NCBI RefSeq assembly: GCF_030811455.1
Contig: NZ_JAUSQU010000001.1
Span: 9,610,001 to 9,674,000, forward strand
Reading direction: 5' to 3'
DNA length: 64,000 nt
Origin: Streptosporangium lutulentum
GTDB lineage: Bacteria; Actinomycetota; Actinomycetes; Streptosporangiales; Streptosporangiaceae
The notes below the pieces were generated by a model. That model was given only the letters and a program-made list of their open reading frames with translations. It did not search any database and had not been told where the DNA came from. Position 1 is the stretch's first letter; each line of letters starts with the position of its first letter. The translations under genes were made by a program, and so were the position numbers. Of this stretch, positions 1 through 7,993 are shown piece by piece.

Positions 1-432
1 ACCCGCCTGCCGCTGATGCAGCTGATCAACGCCACCGGCGCGCCGTACGACTGGGCGGCGGCCGGGGACCCCCGCACCTACGACACCATGGTCACCCGCG
101 ACGGGCTGCGCGACGTGGCGAGCTACGCGTACGGCATCGGCGTCGACACCAAGCGGCTCGTGCCCGTCGGCCCCGACGGCCGCACCCTGGCGCCCACCAC
201 GCTCGTCAAGGACGCACACCGGGCCGGTCTGAAGGTCCACACCTGGACCGTCAGGAACGAGAACTCCCAGCTCCCGGTGGACTTCCGGCTCGGCAACCCG
301 GCCAATCCCGCCTTCGCCCGTGCCACGGGCAACGTGATGGGCTGGCTGGAGAAGCTCTACGGGCTCGGCCTGGACGGCGTCTTCGCCGACGACCCGGGCA
401 TGGCCAATGCGGTCAGGGAGCGGGTCTTCTAG
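1..432 (+). CDS. Glycerophosphodiester phosphodiesterase family protein, C-terminal part
   Basis: The frame is open from the first base, so the N-terminus lies outside the window. The visible 143 residues look like the end of a GDPD TIM barrel: a VHTWTVRNEN strand-loop near residue 84 and the closing GLDGVFADDPGMA motif. GDPDs hydrolyse glycerophosphodiesters to glycerol-3-phosphate and an alcohol. The actinobacterial forms with this ending are usually secreted, but the signal peptide would be upstream and cannot be seen. A strong hairpin follows 10 bases after the stop. Confidence 0.8.
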   Translation, partial: TRLPLMQLINATGAPYDWAAAGDPRTYDTMVTRDGLRDVASYAYGIGVDTKRLVPVGPDGRTLAPTTLVKDAHRAGLKVHTWTVRNENSQLPVDFRLGNPANPAFARATGNVMGWLEKLYGLGLDGVFADDPGMANAVRERVF

Positions 433-442
433 GTTTCCGCCG

Positions 443-486
443 ACGGCTCAGGACCCTGGGAGGGGCGTCCCGGGGTCCTGAGCCGT
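443..486 (+). terminator. Hairpin terminator after the GDPD gene
   Basis: A 14-bp perfect stem (443-456 with 473-486, arm ACGGCTCAGGACCC) closes a 16-base loop just after the GDPD stop. It has only a weak T tract. It lies between convergent genes and could serve both. Confidence 0.75.
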
Positions 487-515
487 TGTCCGGGCGGCGC
501 CGAGGCCGGCCGCCG

Positions 516-1139
516 CTAGGTGTAGAGCCGCTCGCCGACGGTGGCCTGTGCCAGCCGGCGCAGCGCGGCGATCAGGGTGTCGCCCACCGAGGTGCCGATG
601 ACCACGATCTCCACCGCGCGCTCGCGGTCGTTCACGTCGCCGATCAGGCCCACGTCGATCCGGGCGATCCGCTCGGCGGCCTCGGCGTAGTCGTCCAGGA
701 CGTCGAGCACGTCCTGGCGGCCGACCTCGTCCAGAGTGGCCAGCACGCCGACGGCGGTGCGGTAGGCGGGGTCGCCGGTTCTGATCCGCCAGCCCCGCTC
801 GGTGAGCAGGTCGTGCAGGCGGCGTTCGGCGCCGTCCTTGTACGGCCCCGGCCGTGGTTCCTTCACCTGGGTCACGGTCTTCTGCGCCGCGGCGAGCAGG
901 TCGAACGCCTCAAGGTCGGGATCGTCGACCTGCGCGATCAGGTCGCGGATGACCGCGATGGACAGCCCGCCGTACTCGACCAGGGCCCGCACGAGCCTGA
1001 GCCTGCGCACGTGCTCCCCGGTGTAGTCGGCCTGGTTCCGGCCGGTCGGCTGGCCGGGCGCGACGAGGCCCTCCCGTATGTAGTACTTGATCGTCGGGAC
1101 CGGGACGCCCGTCGTCTCGCTCAACTCCGCCATTCGCAC
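516..1139 (-). CDS. MerR family transcriptional regulator
   Basis: This 207-residue protein begins with a MerR winged helix: MAELSETTGVPVPTIKYYIREGL is the HTH and YTGEHVRRLRLVRAL the wing. A dimerisation coiled coil follows around residues 75-110. The C-terminal effector region carries no recognisable cysteine cluster for metals. A GTG at 1139 has GAGGGG nine bases upstream; an ATG six bases further in (1133) is the alternative start. It is divergent from the membrane protein at 1227 and shares with it an 87-bp promoter region containing a perfect inverted repeat, so it probably controls itself and that gene. Confidence 0.85.
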   Translation of the reverse strand: MRMAELSETTGVPVPTIKYYIREGLVAPGQPTGRNQADYTGEHVRRLRLVRALVEYGGLSIAVIRDLIAQVDDPDLEAFDLLAAAQKTVTQVKEPRPGPYKDGAERRLHDLLTERGWRIRTGDPAYRTAVGVLATLDEVGRQDVLDVLDDYAEAAERIARIDVGLIGDVNDRERAVEIVVIGTSVGDTLIAALRRLAQATVGERLYT

Positions 1140-1163
1140 GCTTCAGATCCCCTCTTGTCCTGT

Positions 1164-1206
1164 GCGGATAGTTTAGCTATAGATATTGGTAAGTAGCACT
1201 ATCCGC
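1164..1206. promoter_or_regulatory. Inverted repeat in the MerR/membrane-protein divergent promoter
   Basis: GCGGATAGT (1164-1172) is repeated exactly as its reverse complement ACTATCCGC (1198-1206) with a 25-bp A/T-rich spacer. A second TATCCGC overlaps the right arm. It lies midway between divergent starts at 1139 and 1227, where MerR-type operators normally lie. Binding by this MerR is an inference. Confidence 0.55.
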
Positions 1207-1226
1207 TATCCGCGCCGGAGGCCCCC

Positions 1227-2135
1227 ATGCTGCGATGGCACCGCCCCCTCCTGTTCCTCTCCGCCGTCATGGCGGCGCTCGCCCTCGTCTTCCTGATCCT
1301 CGTCTTCGTGGACGGCCGCACGCTCGACGGCCTCCCGATCTGGATCAAGCCCATGAAGTTCGCGATCTCCTTCGCCCTCTACTCGTTCACCTGGGCCTGG
1401 TTGCTCTCGCTCCGCCGCCGGGCCGGGCGGGTGAGCCGGTGGGCGGGGGCCGCCCTGGTCGTGGCCGCGTTCGTCGAGGTGGCCCTCATCACCTTCCAGG
1501 CCGCCAGGGGCCGCCACAGCCACTTCAACGAGGTGACCTCCCTCGACGGGTCGATCTGGACCGCCATGGGCGTCACGATCGGGGTGCTCATGCTCGCCAA
1601 CCTGGTCGCCGCGGTCTTCGTGATCGTCGACCGCCGGGCCGACCGCGTGAGCGCCTGGGCGGTACGGCTCGGCATCGTCATCTCCACGCTCGGCATCGCC
1701 TCCGGAGGCCTGATGGTGACCGGGGTGCCCGGGCAGACCTGGGCCGAGGACTTCGCCGGCGCCCACAGCGTGGGCGTGGCCGACGGCGGCCCGGGGCTGC
1801 CCGTGGTGGGCTGGAGCACCGTCGGCGGCGACCTGCGCGTACCGCACTTCGTGGGCATGCACGCCCTGCAGTCGCTGCCCCTGCTCGCGCTGCTGCTCGC
1901 GGCCCTGTCCGTGCGTTTCGCGGTCCTGCGCCACGAGGAGGTGCGGCTGCGCCTCATGCTGATCGCCGGCGGCGCCTACGGCTGCCTGTTCCTCCTGCTG
2001 CTGTGGCAGGCCCTGCGCGGCCAGCCGCTGGTCCGTCCCGACGTCGCGACCCTGGCCGTGCTGGGCGTCCTGGCCGTCACCGTGATCGGCGCGGCCGCCG
2101 CCGCGCTCCTGCCGAGAAGAGAGCCCGCCTCATGA
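1227..2135 (+). CDS. Multi-pass membrane protein of unknown function
   Basis: This 302-residue protein has about seven hydrophobic segments: roughly residues 7-28, 45-62, 73-92, 110-130, 145-165, 210-232 and 245-292. It belongs to a conserved actinobacterial membrane family without assigned activity. GGAGG lies five bases before the ATG. Its stop overlaps an ATG (ATGA at 2132-2135) that opens a short frame cut by the insertion sequence at 2163, so a translationally coupled second cistron may once have followed. It is divergent from, and probably regulated by, the MerR at 516-1139. Confidence 0.7.
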   Translation: MLRWHRPLLFLSAVMAALALVFLILVFVDGRTLDGLPIWIKPMKFAISFALYSFTWAWLLSLRRRAGRVSRWAGAALVVAAFVEVALITFQAARGRHSHFNEVTSLDGSIWTAMGVTIGVLMLANLVAAVFVIVDRRADRVSAWAVRLGIVISTLGIASGGLMVTGVPGQTWAEDFAGAHSVGVADGGPGLPVVGWSTVGGDLRVPHFVGMHALQSLPLLALLLAALSVRFAVLRHEEVRLRLMLIAGGAYGCLFLLLLWQALRGQPLVRPDVATLAVLGVLAVTVIGAAAAALLPRREPAS

Positions 2136-2162
2136 CCTCGTTCCCGGTCGAGCCGGGCTTTC

Positions 2163-3147
2163 CTAGACGAGTAAGTCCGATGTCTGGGGCCGGTGACCGG
2201 GCATGAAGAGAGGGCGTTCAAGATCATGTTGTGACGCAAGACCTGAACACCCTCTTGACCGCACTATATGTGAAGATCGACGACAAGATCGGAGGAAGCC
2301 GATCGATGGGCAGGCCGCCGCTGCTCAGCGACTCCGAGCTCGTCTGCCTAGCGGTGGCCCAGGCGCTGCTCGGTCACCACTCCGAGGCCCGCTGGCTGCG
2401 CTTCGCCCGCACGCACCTGTCCGGCATGTTCCCGTACCTGCCGCAGCAGTCGGGCTACAACAAACGCCTGCGCGCGGCATTGCCCCTGGTCAAGCAGATG
2501 ATCCGGGAGCTGGCCACCGACAGCGACTTTTGGTTCGACAACCACTGGATCGTTGACTCCACACCGGTGCCGTGCGGGATGTCGCGCCCAACCGTGCAGC
2601 GCTCGAACCTGGCCGGCTGGGCCGGCTATGGCTACTGCGCCTCACACTCCCGGTTCTTCTGGGGCCTGCGGCTGTATCTGGTGTGCACCCCGACCGGCAT
2701 GCCGATCTTATGGGCGCTGGCCAACCCGAAGATCGGCGAGCGGGAGGTGCTGGCCGCGATGCTCGAGGTCGATGCCGGCCTGATCGCCGAACGCGAGGGC
2801 ATTCTGCTCATCTGCGACAAGGGTTTCGCCTCCAAGCCTTTTGAGAAGGAACTCGCCGCCCACGGCATCGACCTGCTGCGTCCCTCCCGCAAGCGGGAGA
2901 AACAGCGGCACGGCGAGCCAATGCTCAAGAAGGTCCGCCAGCTCATCGAGTCGGTCAACGACACTCTCAAAGGCCAACTCGACCTGGAACAACACGGCGG
3001 ACGGACCTTCGAGGGCGTCGCCGTCCGCGTCGCCCAGCGCATCCTGGCGATGGCCGCGGCAATCTGGCACAACAACAAGACCGGAGCCCCGGTCACCCGC
3101 TCGCTGATCGCCTACGACCACTGATCACATCGGACTTACTCGTCTAG
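2163..3147 (+). mobile_element. IS982-type insertion sequence, complete
   Basis: A 985-bp element is bounded by perfect 21-bp inverted repeats: 2163-2183, starting CTAGACGAGTAAG, and 3127-3147. It carries one transposase gene filling most of its length. The outermost CTAG is itself palindromic, so it is either part of the repeats or a 4-bp target duplication; the sequence cannot decide. Intact ends and an intact transposase suggest recent arrival. Right of the element lies a headless SdpI gene. Confidence 0.9.
2231..3124 (+). CDS. IS982 family transposase
   Basis: This 297-residue DDE transposase has apparent catalytic residues Asp109 (WIVDSTPVPCG), Asp196 (LLICDKGFASK) and Glu240 (RQLIESVNDTLKGQ). 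The C-terminal region ends IWHNNKTGAPVTRSLIAYDH, the usual ending of the actinomycete IS982 group. The GTG start at 2231 lies 47 bp inside the left inverted repeat, and the stop is 2 bp before the right repeat. No frameshift or internal stop is seen, so the enzyme is probably functional. Assignment to IS982 rather than another IS5-like group is from memory of close relatives. Confidence 0.9.
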   Translation: MTQDLNTLLTALYVKIDDKIGGSRSMGRPPLLSDSELVCLAVAQALLGHHSEARWLRFARTHLSGMFPYLPQQSGYNKRLRAALPLVKQMIRELATDSDFWFDNHWIVDSTPVPCGMSRPTVQRSNLAGWAGYGYCASHSRFFWGLRLYLVCTPTGMPILWALANPKIGEREVLAAMLEVDAGLIAEREGILLICDKGFASKPFEKELAAHGIDLLRPSRKREKQRHGEPMLKKVRQLIESVNDTLKGQLDLEQHGGRTFEGVAVRVAQRILAMAAAIWHNNKTGAPVTRSLIAYDH

Positions 3148-3386
3148 TACGTACACCCTGGACGATGGGGAGCGAGCGATCCTGGCAGCGCACCAATCGG
3201 CTGGCAGGATGGCTCTTCGCCGGCCAGGGTCTGATCTTGCTCGTCATCGCGTTCGTCGTTCCGCCGCCCGCCCTGTTCCCGACCCTGATCGTCGGAACCG
3301 TCGCCGCCGGCGTCGTTCCGCCGGCCCACTCGTGGTGGAACCGGAACACCGACCCGGGCGGCTCCCCGGCGGACGCCGGGCGATAG
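3147..3386 (+). pseudogene. SdpI family membrane protein, C-terminal remnant cut by the IS
   Basis: The frame reads straight out of the IS end as VRTPWTMGSERSWQRTNRLA, the conserved segment that follows the first half of SdpI/YhfL domains, then two hydrophobic stretches. SdpI proteins are immunity or signal membrane proteins. The first half of the domain is missing. To the left of the IS there are only about ten codons after the preceding gene, and these join in a different frame. The 5' part therefore seems to have been deleted with the insertion. The ATG at 3165 could start a 73-residue product, but that would lack the family's core. Confidence 0.7.
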
Positions 3387-3470
3387 GGAAAGGCCGGGAA
3401 CCCGCGCGTCCGGGGCGCAGACCCGCCCCAGACGCCACCGGTTCGTGCGCCGCCTTTGACGAACGCGGTC

Positions 3471-3989
3471 CTAAGCGGCTCCTTCCAGCTGCTCGACCTC
3501 ATCCATGGGGCGCAGCTCGTCGGCGTAGCTGACCGAGACGCGGCGCATCACGCCGCTGTCGCTGATCGAGTACTGGCCGAGGCGCCACAGCGGCGGCGAG
3601 TAGGCGTGGATCGAGACGCTGCCGTGCACGGCGCCGGTCAGCCGGTGGATGTGGTCGGGGCCGAAGGAGAAGGACTCGCCCTCCGTGACCGTGGTCTCCA
3701 GGTGCTCGCCGCCGATCCGCGGGTTGCACTCCAGCAGGGTCCCGGCCACCACCCGGACCGCACCGGAGGAGGTGTCGTGGTCGTGCCAGCCGGTGTCGTC
3801 CTCGGGCCGCCAGCACAGGAGCCAGATGTCCACGTAGGAGTCACGGTAGAGGGAGGCGTAGTGCCTGCCCCCCTCCTCGGGGAACTTCACCTCCTCCGCC
3901 CAGCGGGACGGGTCGGCGGCCAGCTCGTTGACCAGGTCGAGCAGTTCGCGCCGGTCGAGGGCGCGGGTGGGCAGGGTCTCGTAGCTCAT
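3471..3989 (-). CDS. Cysteine dioxygenase type I-like cupin
   Basis: This 172-residue cupin has an HDH metal site (His69, His71, in GWHDHDTSSG) and a third histidine in FGPDHIHRL near residue 115. This is the mononuclear-iron arrangement of thiol dioxygenases that convert cysteine to cysteine sulfinate. Short actinobacterial members have not all been shown to use cysteine, so the substrate is inferred. It lies 118 bp downstream of the amidohydrolase on the same strand and probably shares its transcript. The pair is divergent from the LacI-type regulator at 5224. Confidence 0.75.
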   Translation of the reverse strand: MSYETLPTRALDRRELLDLVNELAADPSRWAEEVKFPEEGGRHYASLYRDSYVDIWLLCWRPEDDTGWHDHDTSSGAVRVVAGTLLECNPRIGGEHLETTVTEGESFSFGPDHIHRLTGAVHGSVSIHAYSPPLWRLGQYSISDSGVMRRVSVSYADELRPMDEVEQLEGAA

Positions 3990-4107
3990 GAGAGATCCCG
4001 GCCGGCGGATTCGGATCCCACGCTCGCTCGCGCGGTGATCGGTGTGCCTCGTTCGCCGGAAGGCCGGCCTCCGGGAGGCGCACAGCTCTCACGGCCCTTG
4101 GACTGGT

Positions 4108-5007
4108 TCACTTTCGCGACTCCTTTCGGTTCAGCAGACGGCTGGGATTGGTGACCGCGATGGCGTGCCAGGCGGCGTCGCCGAGCGCGGGGTCCGGAGC
4201 GGTGGCATAGGGCAGGTCGGAGCCGTTGATCACGACGTCGATGCCGAGTTCGCGGACGATCGCGTCGATGGCGCGCGGGCCGTAGGAGGAGGTCTCCAGG
4301 AACATGCCGGGGTCCACCGTCCCCCGGTTGTCCCCGCCCCGGTTCGCCAGGCGCTCGAAGTGGAGCGGGGCCAGCCCGGCCAGCAGGGAGAAGCAGACCC
4401 TGAGCTCGGGGTGGCGGGTGCGGCCGAACGCGGCGAAGGCGAACCAGGAGGCGTGCAACTGCTGCACGTACGGCACGACGGCGGGCCACCAGGCGGGCCC
4501 CTCCGGTTCGGAGGCCGGGCCGGGGTGCACGAAGAGCGGCAGGTCGCGTTCGGTGAGCACGTCGAGCAGCGGGGCGATCCGCGCGAGGTCTCTCGCGTTC
4601 CGCAGAGCCGTCGCGGGCAGTTGGAGCCCGGCGAACCGCGTGACCCCCCCGTCGAGGGCCCCGGCGAGCCTGTCCGGGTCGATGTCGCTGAGGCAGGTCG
4701 CCGCCCAGGCGCCGAACGACGAGGGCAGGACGAGGGCGTCCTCGTGGTAGGCGTCGATGATCGGCCAGGCGTCCTCGGGCGGCAGCGACTCGATGCCGAG
4801 CGGGCTGGACAGCGAGACCAGGGCCAGTTCGAGTTCCTCGTTCAGGGTGAGCCGCCGGGCGAGGTCGTGATCGTCGGGATTCACCTCGTAGGCGGGCTCG
4901 CCCTCCAGGTGCAGGGTCCAGCCGTCGAGGCGAGGTGAGGTCGCGCGCCGTCGCAGCGCGTCCACGAACGCCGGTGCCCACAGGTGCTGGTGTACGTCAA
5001 CGGTCAT
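4108..5007 (-). CDS. Metal-dependent amidohydrolase (amidohydrolase 2 family)
   Basis: This 299-residue TIM-barrel protein opens with the metal-binding HxH (VDVHQHLW, His6/His8). It has LFVHPGPA mid-chain and the terminal GSDLPYA aspartate motif. The family includes decarboxylases and hydrolases of ring carboxylates and lactones; the substrate is unknown here. GGGAGGG lies in front of the ATG. It is probably the first gene of an operon with the cysteine-dioxygenase-like cupin. Tandem LacI-type half-operators lie 110 bp upstream. Confidence 0.8.
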   Translation of the reverse strand: MTVDVHQHLWAPAFVDALRRRATSPRLDGWTLHLEGEPAYEVNPDDHDLARRLTLNEELELALVSLSSPLGIESLPPEDAWPIIDAYHEDALVLPSSFGAWAATCLSDIDPDRLAGALDGGVTRFAGLQLPATALRNARDLARIAPLLDVLTERDLPLFVHPGPASEPEGPAWWPAVVPYVQQLHASWFAFAAFGRTRHPELRVCFSLLAGLAPLHFERLANRGGDNRGTVDPGMFLETSSYGPRAIDAIVRELGIDVVINGSDLPYATAPDPALGDAAWHAIAVTNPSRLLNRKESRK

Positions 5008-5116
5008 CTCACTCCCTCCCTTCGAGGCTTACCTGCCCGCTACTTCTCGATGCATTTCCTACCTAGAATACATGCAATCCGTCTGACCACGTCATACTTC
5101 CGACTGACGCGTTTCA

Positions 5117-5142
5117 GTGAACCGCTTCAGTGAACCGCTTCA
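5117..5142. promoter_or_regulatory. Tandem LacI-type operator candidates
   Basis: The 13-mer GTGAACCGCTTCA occurs twice head to tail (5117-5129, 5130-5142). Each copy contains a near-palindrome TGAACCGCTTCA, and a degraded third copy precedes them. They lie between the amidohydrolase start (5007) and the lacI-type start (5224). LacI-family sites typically have this inner CG-centred symmetry, so autoregulation and control of the divergent pair are inferred. Confidence 0.55.
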
Positions 5143-5223
5143 CAAGAGGGGTGTCAATGCCCCCGATCCCGGTGATCAGGCGGTTGCCGCCCTCCCGGCG
5201 GGCCGGAGCCATAGGCTTGTCGA

Positions 5224-6213
5224 ATGCCTCAGCCCAGGAAACGAGCGACGATCCGTGAGGTGGCGAAGGCCACGGGTCTCTCTCCGGCCGCGGTCTCGTA
5301 CGCCCTGCGCGGCATGCAGGTGTCGGAGGAGACCATCGAGCGGGTGCGTCTGGCCGCCGCGGAGCTCGGCTACGAGGCCGATCCCATCGCCCGCGCGCTG
5401 GCCAGCGGCCGGACCGGCATGATCGGCCTTCTGTGCGGCTCCCTCGAAGATCTGTGGCAGCAGGCCCTGGGGGTCGGCATCGGCCGGGCACTCAAGGACA
5501 ACGACCGCTACGCGTTGATCCTCGACGCCGCCGGCGACCCGATCCGGGAGCGCACGCTGGCCCGCCAGCTCCGTGACCAGCGGGTGGACGCGCTGATCGT
5601 GCAGCCGGTGAACCCGGCGGCGCCGTTCTGGGCCGAGCTGTGCGAGAGCCTGCCGGTGGTGTCGATCGGCGACGGGCTGGCCGGGGCGCGCACGGCGGGG
5701 GAGGTCGTCTTCGACAACCGGTCCGGAGTGACCCTGGCGCTGGAACACCTACGCGACCGGGGTCACGGGCGTCTCGTCCTCCTCACGCCGACCATGGCCA
5801 GCACTCCCGACCGGCCCGCCGACGTGCACTTCCTCGCCGAGGGCGGGCGGCTGGGGCTGGACATCGAGGCGGTCACCGCGCCCCAGGCGCTGGCGGCCGC
5901 CACGGAGGTCGCCCGCCAGATGCTCGTCGACGGGCACCGGGTCTTCTTCTGCTTCGCCGACTCGATCGCCTACGGGGTCTACGCGGCGGCGAGGGAGCAG
6001 GGGCTCCGGATCCCCGCCGACGTGTCCGTGATGGGCTACGACAACCATCCCATGTCGGGCCTGCTCACCCCCGGGCTCACCACGGTCGACTGGGACATCG
6101 ACGGCATCGTCCGCGCGGCCGTCCGCATGGTCGTGGCCGCGGCCGACGGCAACACCCGCCGCCGCCGTATGGTCCAGGCTCCACAGCTCCGCGAGCGTGG
6201 TTCGGTCGGCTGA
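5224..6213 (+). CDS. LacI family transcriptional regulator
   Basis: This 329-residue protein has the LacI headpiece at residues 7-55 (TIREVAKATGLSPAAVSYAL, then the hinge-helix region GYEADPIARALASGRT). A periplasmic-binding-type effector domain follows, with the usual VSVMGYDNHPMSGLLTPGLT signature near residue 270. The length is normal for the family. It is divergent from the amidohydrolase/cupin pair. Its last 465 bp overlap, on the opposite strand, the over-long C-terminus of the lyase homologue ending at 5749. Confidence 0.9.
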   Translation: MPQPRKRATIREVAKATGLSPAAVSYALRGMQVSEETIERVRLAAAELGYEADPIARALASGRTGMIGLLCGSLEDLWQQALGVGIGRALKDNDRYALILDAAGDPIRERTLARQLRDQRVDALIVQPVNPAAPFWAELCESLPVVSIGDGLAGARTAGEVVFDNRSGVTLALEHLRDRGHGRLVLLTPTMASTPDRPADVHFLAEGGRLGLDIEAVTAPQALAAATEVARQMLVDGHRVFFCFADSIAYGVYAAAREQGLRIPADVSVMGYDNHPMSGLLTPGLTTVDWDIDGIVRAAVRMVVAAADGNTRRRRMVQAPQLRERGSVG

Positions 6214-7620
6214 TCCGGCCCCGCCGTCCGCCTGGAGTCGTGACGGGCACCGGCGCGCGAGCCCGGACAGCAGCCCGCGTGCCGCGTCGATGTCGCCGTC
6301 CAGGGGGCGGTCGGCCATGGCGGGATCGAGGGGGAGGCCGCAGGGGAGACCGCGCTGGCGCAGAGCCCGCACGGCGGCGACCAGCTCGCAGGCCAGGATG
6401 ATCTCGAACGGTTCCACCGCGGCGAGGGCGGAGCGGGCCGCCTGCGGAGTGAAACTCGCGTGGTCCTCGGTTCCGAGCGAGAGCACGCCGGTGCCGAGGG
6501 TGACGGGCGAGGCCAGCTGGCGGAGAGCGGCCAGGGCGGAATGGGCGACGTATTCGAGGATCATCACCCCGGACAGCCCCGGGCGCTCGGCCAGGAACGG
6601 GAGCAGGCCCGTGTGGGCGGGGTCGGTCAGGGTGGTCAGCCTGGTGGCGCTCAGCGTCGCGGTCTGGACGAGCGCGGCCCTGAGGGCGTCGAGGGCGAGC
6701 GCCACCTGGGCCGAGTGGAAGTTGCCGTTGTGCCAGGCCCTGCCGTCCGCGATCAACGGGTTCTCCGGGGCCGCGTTGAGCTCCTCGGTGACGGCCCGTT
6801 CCGCGTGGTCGAGGATGTCGAGGACGGCGCCGTGGACCTGCGGAAAGGCGCGGTAGCCGTAGGGGTCCTGGACGTGCCGCGGGCTGGTGGCGCCGACCAG
6901 GGCGCGCAGCCCGGCCGCGACCGCCGCCTGGTTCGGACGGCGCTGCACGGCCTGCGCCAGCGGTTCGAGCGAGGCGTCGATCGCCCGGAAGGAATGGGCC
7001 GCGACGGCGGTGGTGGCGGTCAGCAGGAGCCTCAGGCGGTGACAGGCCAGGGCCGCGTCCGCGAGGGTCGCCGCGCCCGAACTGATGAAGGGCAGCGCGT
7101 CACCGGAGGTCAGCGCGAATCCGGGCACGTCGTCCGCGTCCCGCGCGTGCCCGTCGTGGAGGGACGGAGTCCAGGGAAGCTCGCCGAGGAGGCAGAGGGC
7201 GGTGGTGGCCAGAGCGGTGAGGTCACCGGTGCCGATGGCGCCGTAGCCGCGGATCGGGGGAGTGAGGCCGTGGTTGACGGCGGACGCGAGGACGGGCAGG
7301 AGGGCGGGATCGAGTCCGGAGCCGCCGGCGAGGAGCTGGTTGAGGCGGACGACGAGGGTGGCGCGGGCGCGGGACTCCTCGATCAGGGGGCCGGCGCCGC
7401 CCGCGTGGCTGCGGAGAAGATCGAGACCGGAGGCCTCGACCGGGACGTCCTTGTTGGCGCCCACACCGGTGGTCTGGCCGTACACCGGCCCGACGAGAGA
7501 GCCCGCCGTCCGCCAGGCGGCCTCGGCGCGCTCGGTGGAGCCCATCAGGATCCCGGAGCCGTGTGCCGCCCGGTGGACCTGCTCGCAGGTCAGGTGGGCG
7601 CCGTCAAGGACAACGACCAT
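5749..7620 (-). CDS. Aromatic amino acid lyase (HAL/PAL) homologue with altered MIO triad and antisense-derived tail
   Basis: Residues 1-469 match the histidine/phenylalanine ammonia-lyase fold: YGQTTGVG near 48, QDPYGYRAFPQVHGA, the GNFHS motif and LGTEDHASF are all present. The triad that cyclises to the electrophilic MIO cofactor, normally Ala-Ser-Gly, reads Gly130-Thr131-Gly132 in YGAIGTGDLTAL. Classical MIO chemistry is therefore doubtful. Residues 470-623 have no family counterpart and are simply the reverse complement of the lacI gene's 3' part, so an ancestral stop near 6213 appears lost. The start ATG lies 4 bp after the holin-like gene, suggesting cotranscription. Confidence 0.75.
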   Translation of the reverse strand: MVVVLDGAHLTCEQVHRAAHGSGILMGSTERAEAAWRTAGSLVGPVYGQTTGVGANKDVPVEASGLDLLRSHAGGAGPLIEESRARATLVVRLNQLLAGGSGLDPALLPVLASAVNHGLTPPIRGYGAIGTGDLTALATTALCLLGELPWTPSLHDGHARDADDVPGFALTSGDALPFISSGAATLADAALACHRLRLLLTATTAVAAHSFRAIDASLEPLAQAVQRRPNQAAVAAGLRALVGATSPRHVQDPYGYRAFPQVHGAVLDILDHAERAVTEELNAAPENPLIADGRAWHNGNFHSAQVALALDALRAALVQTATLSATRLTTLTDPAHTGLLPFLAERPGLSGVMILEYVAHSALAALRQLASPVTLGTGVLSLGTEDHASFTPQAARSALAAVEPFEIILACELVAAVRALRQRGLPCGLPLDPAMADRPLDGDIDAARGLLSGLARRCPSRLQADGGAGSADRTTLAELWSLDHTAAAGVAVGRGHDHADGRADDAVDVPVDRGEPGGEQARHGMVVVAHHGHVGGDPEPLLPRRRVDPVGDRVGEAEEDPVPVDEHLAGDLRGGRQRLGRGDRLDVQPQPPALGEEVHVGGPVGSAGHGRREEDETPVTPVA

Positions 7621-7624
7621 CGGG

Positions 7625-7993
7625 TCAGTCGCCGAGCACCAGGTCGAGCAGCCAGCTGATCAGACCGACGATGATCGCGCCCCAGAACGCGGCCCAGAAG
7701 CCCTCGACGTGGAAGGACAGGTGGAGCTGGGAGGCGATCCAGCTCGTCAGAAGCAGCAGCCCGGCGTTCACGACCAGGGCGAACAGGCCGAGGGTGAGGA
7801 TGTAGAACGCGCAGCCGAGGGTTTTGATGATCGGCTTGAGGACCGCGTTCACGACGCCGAACACGAAGGCGACCGCGACGAGGGTGAGGAGCTGCTCGGT
7901 GGTGGTCGCGGCGGAGACGGTGATGCCGTCCACGAGCTGTGTCGCCGCCCACAGGGCGGCTGCCACAACCAAGATCTTGATGATGATTTTCAC
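7625..7993 (-). CDS. Phage holin family (four-TM) membrane protein
   Basis: This protein of about 122 residues has four hydrophobic segments and the NAVLKPIIKTLGCAFYILTLG signature of the actinobacterial holin-superfamily-IV-like family. These are common chromosomal genes and not evidence of a prophage. The GTG at 7993 is preferred because GAGG lies about ten bases upstream; an in-frame ATG at 8011 has no ribosome site. It is followed after 4 bp by the lyase homologue. Its function, possibly envelope related, is unknown. Confidence 0.8.
   Translation of the reverse strand: MKIIIKILVVAAALWAATQLVDGITVSAATTTEQLLTLVAVAFVFGVVNAVLKPIIKTLGCAFYILTLGLFALVVNAGLLLLTSWIASQLHLSFHVEGFWAAFWGAIIVGLISWLLDLVLGD

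Noticed and set aside
7625-7993. Prophage suggested by a holin-family gene
   Set aside because: This four-TM family is a common chromosomal actinobacterial gene; no other phage genes, integrase or attachment sites accompany it.
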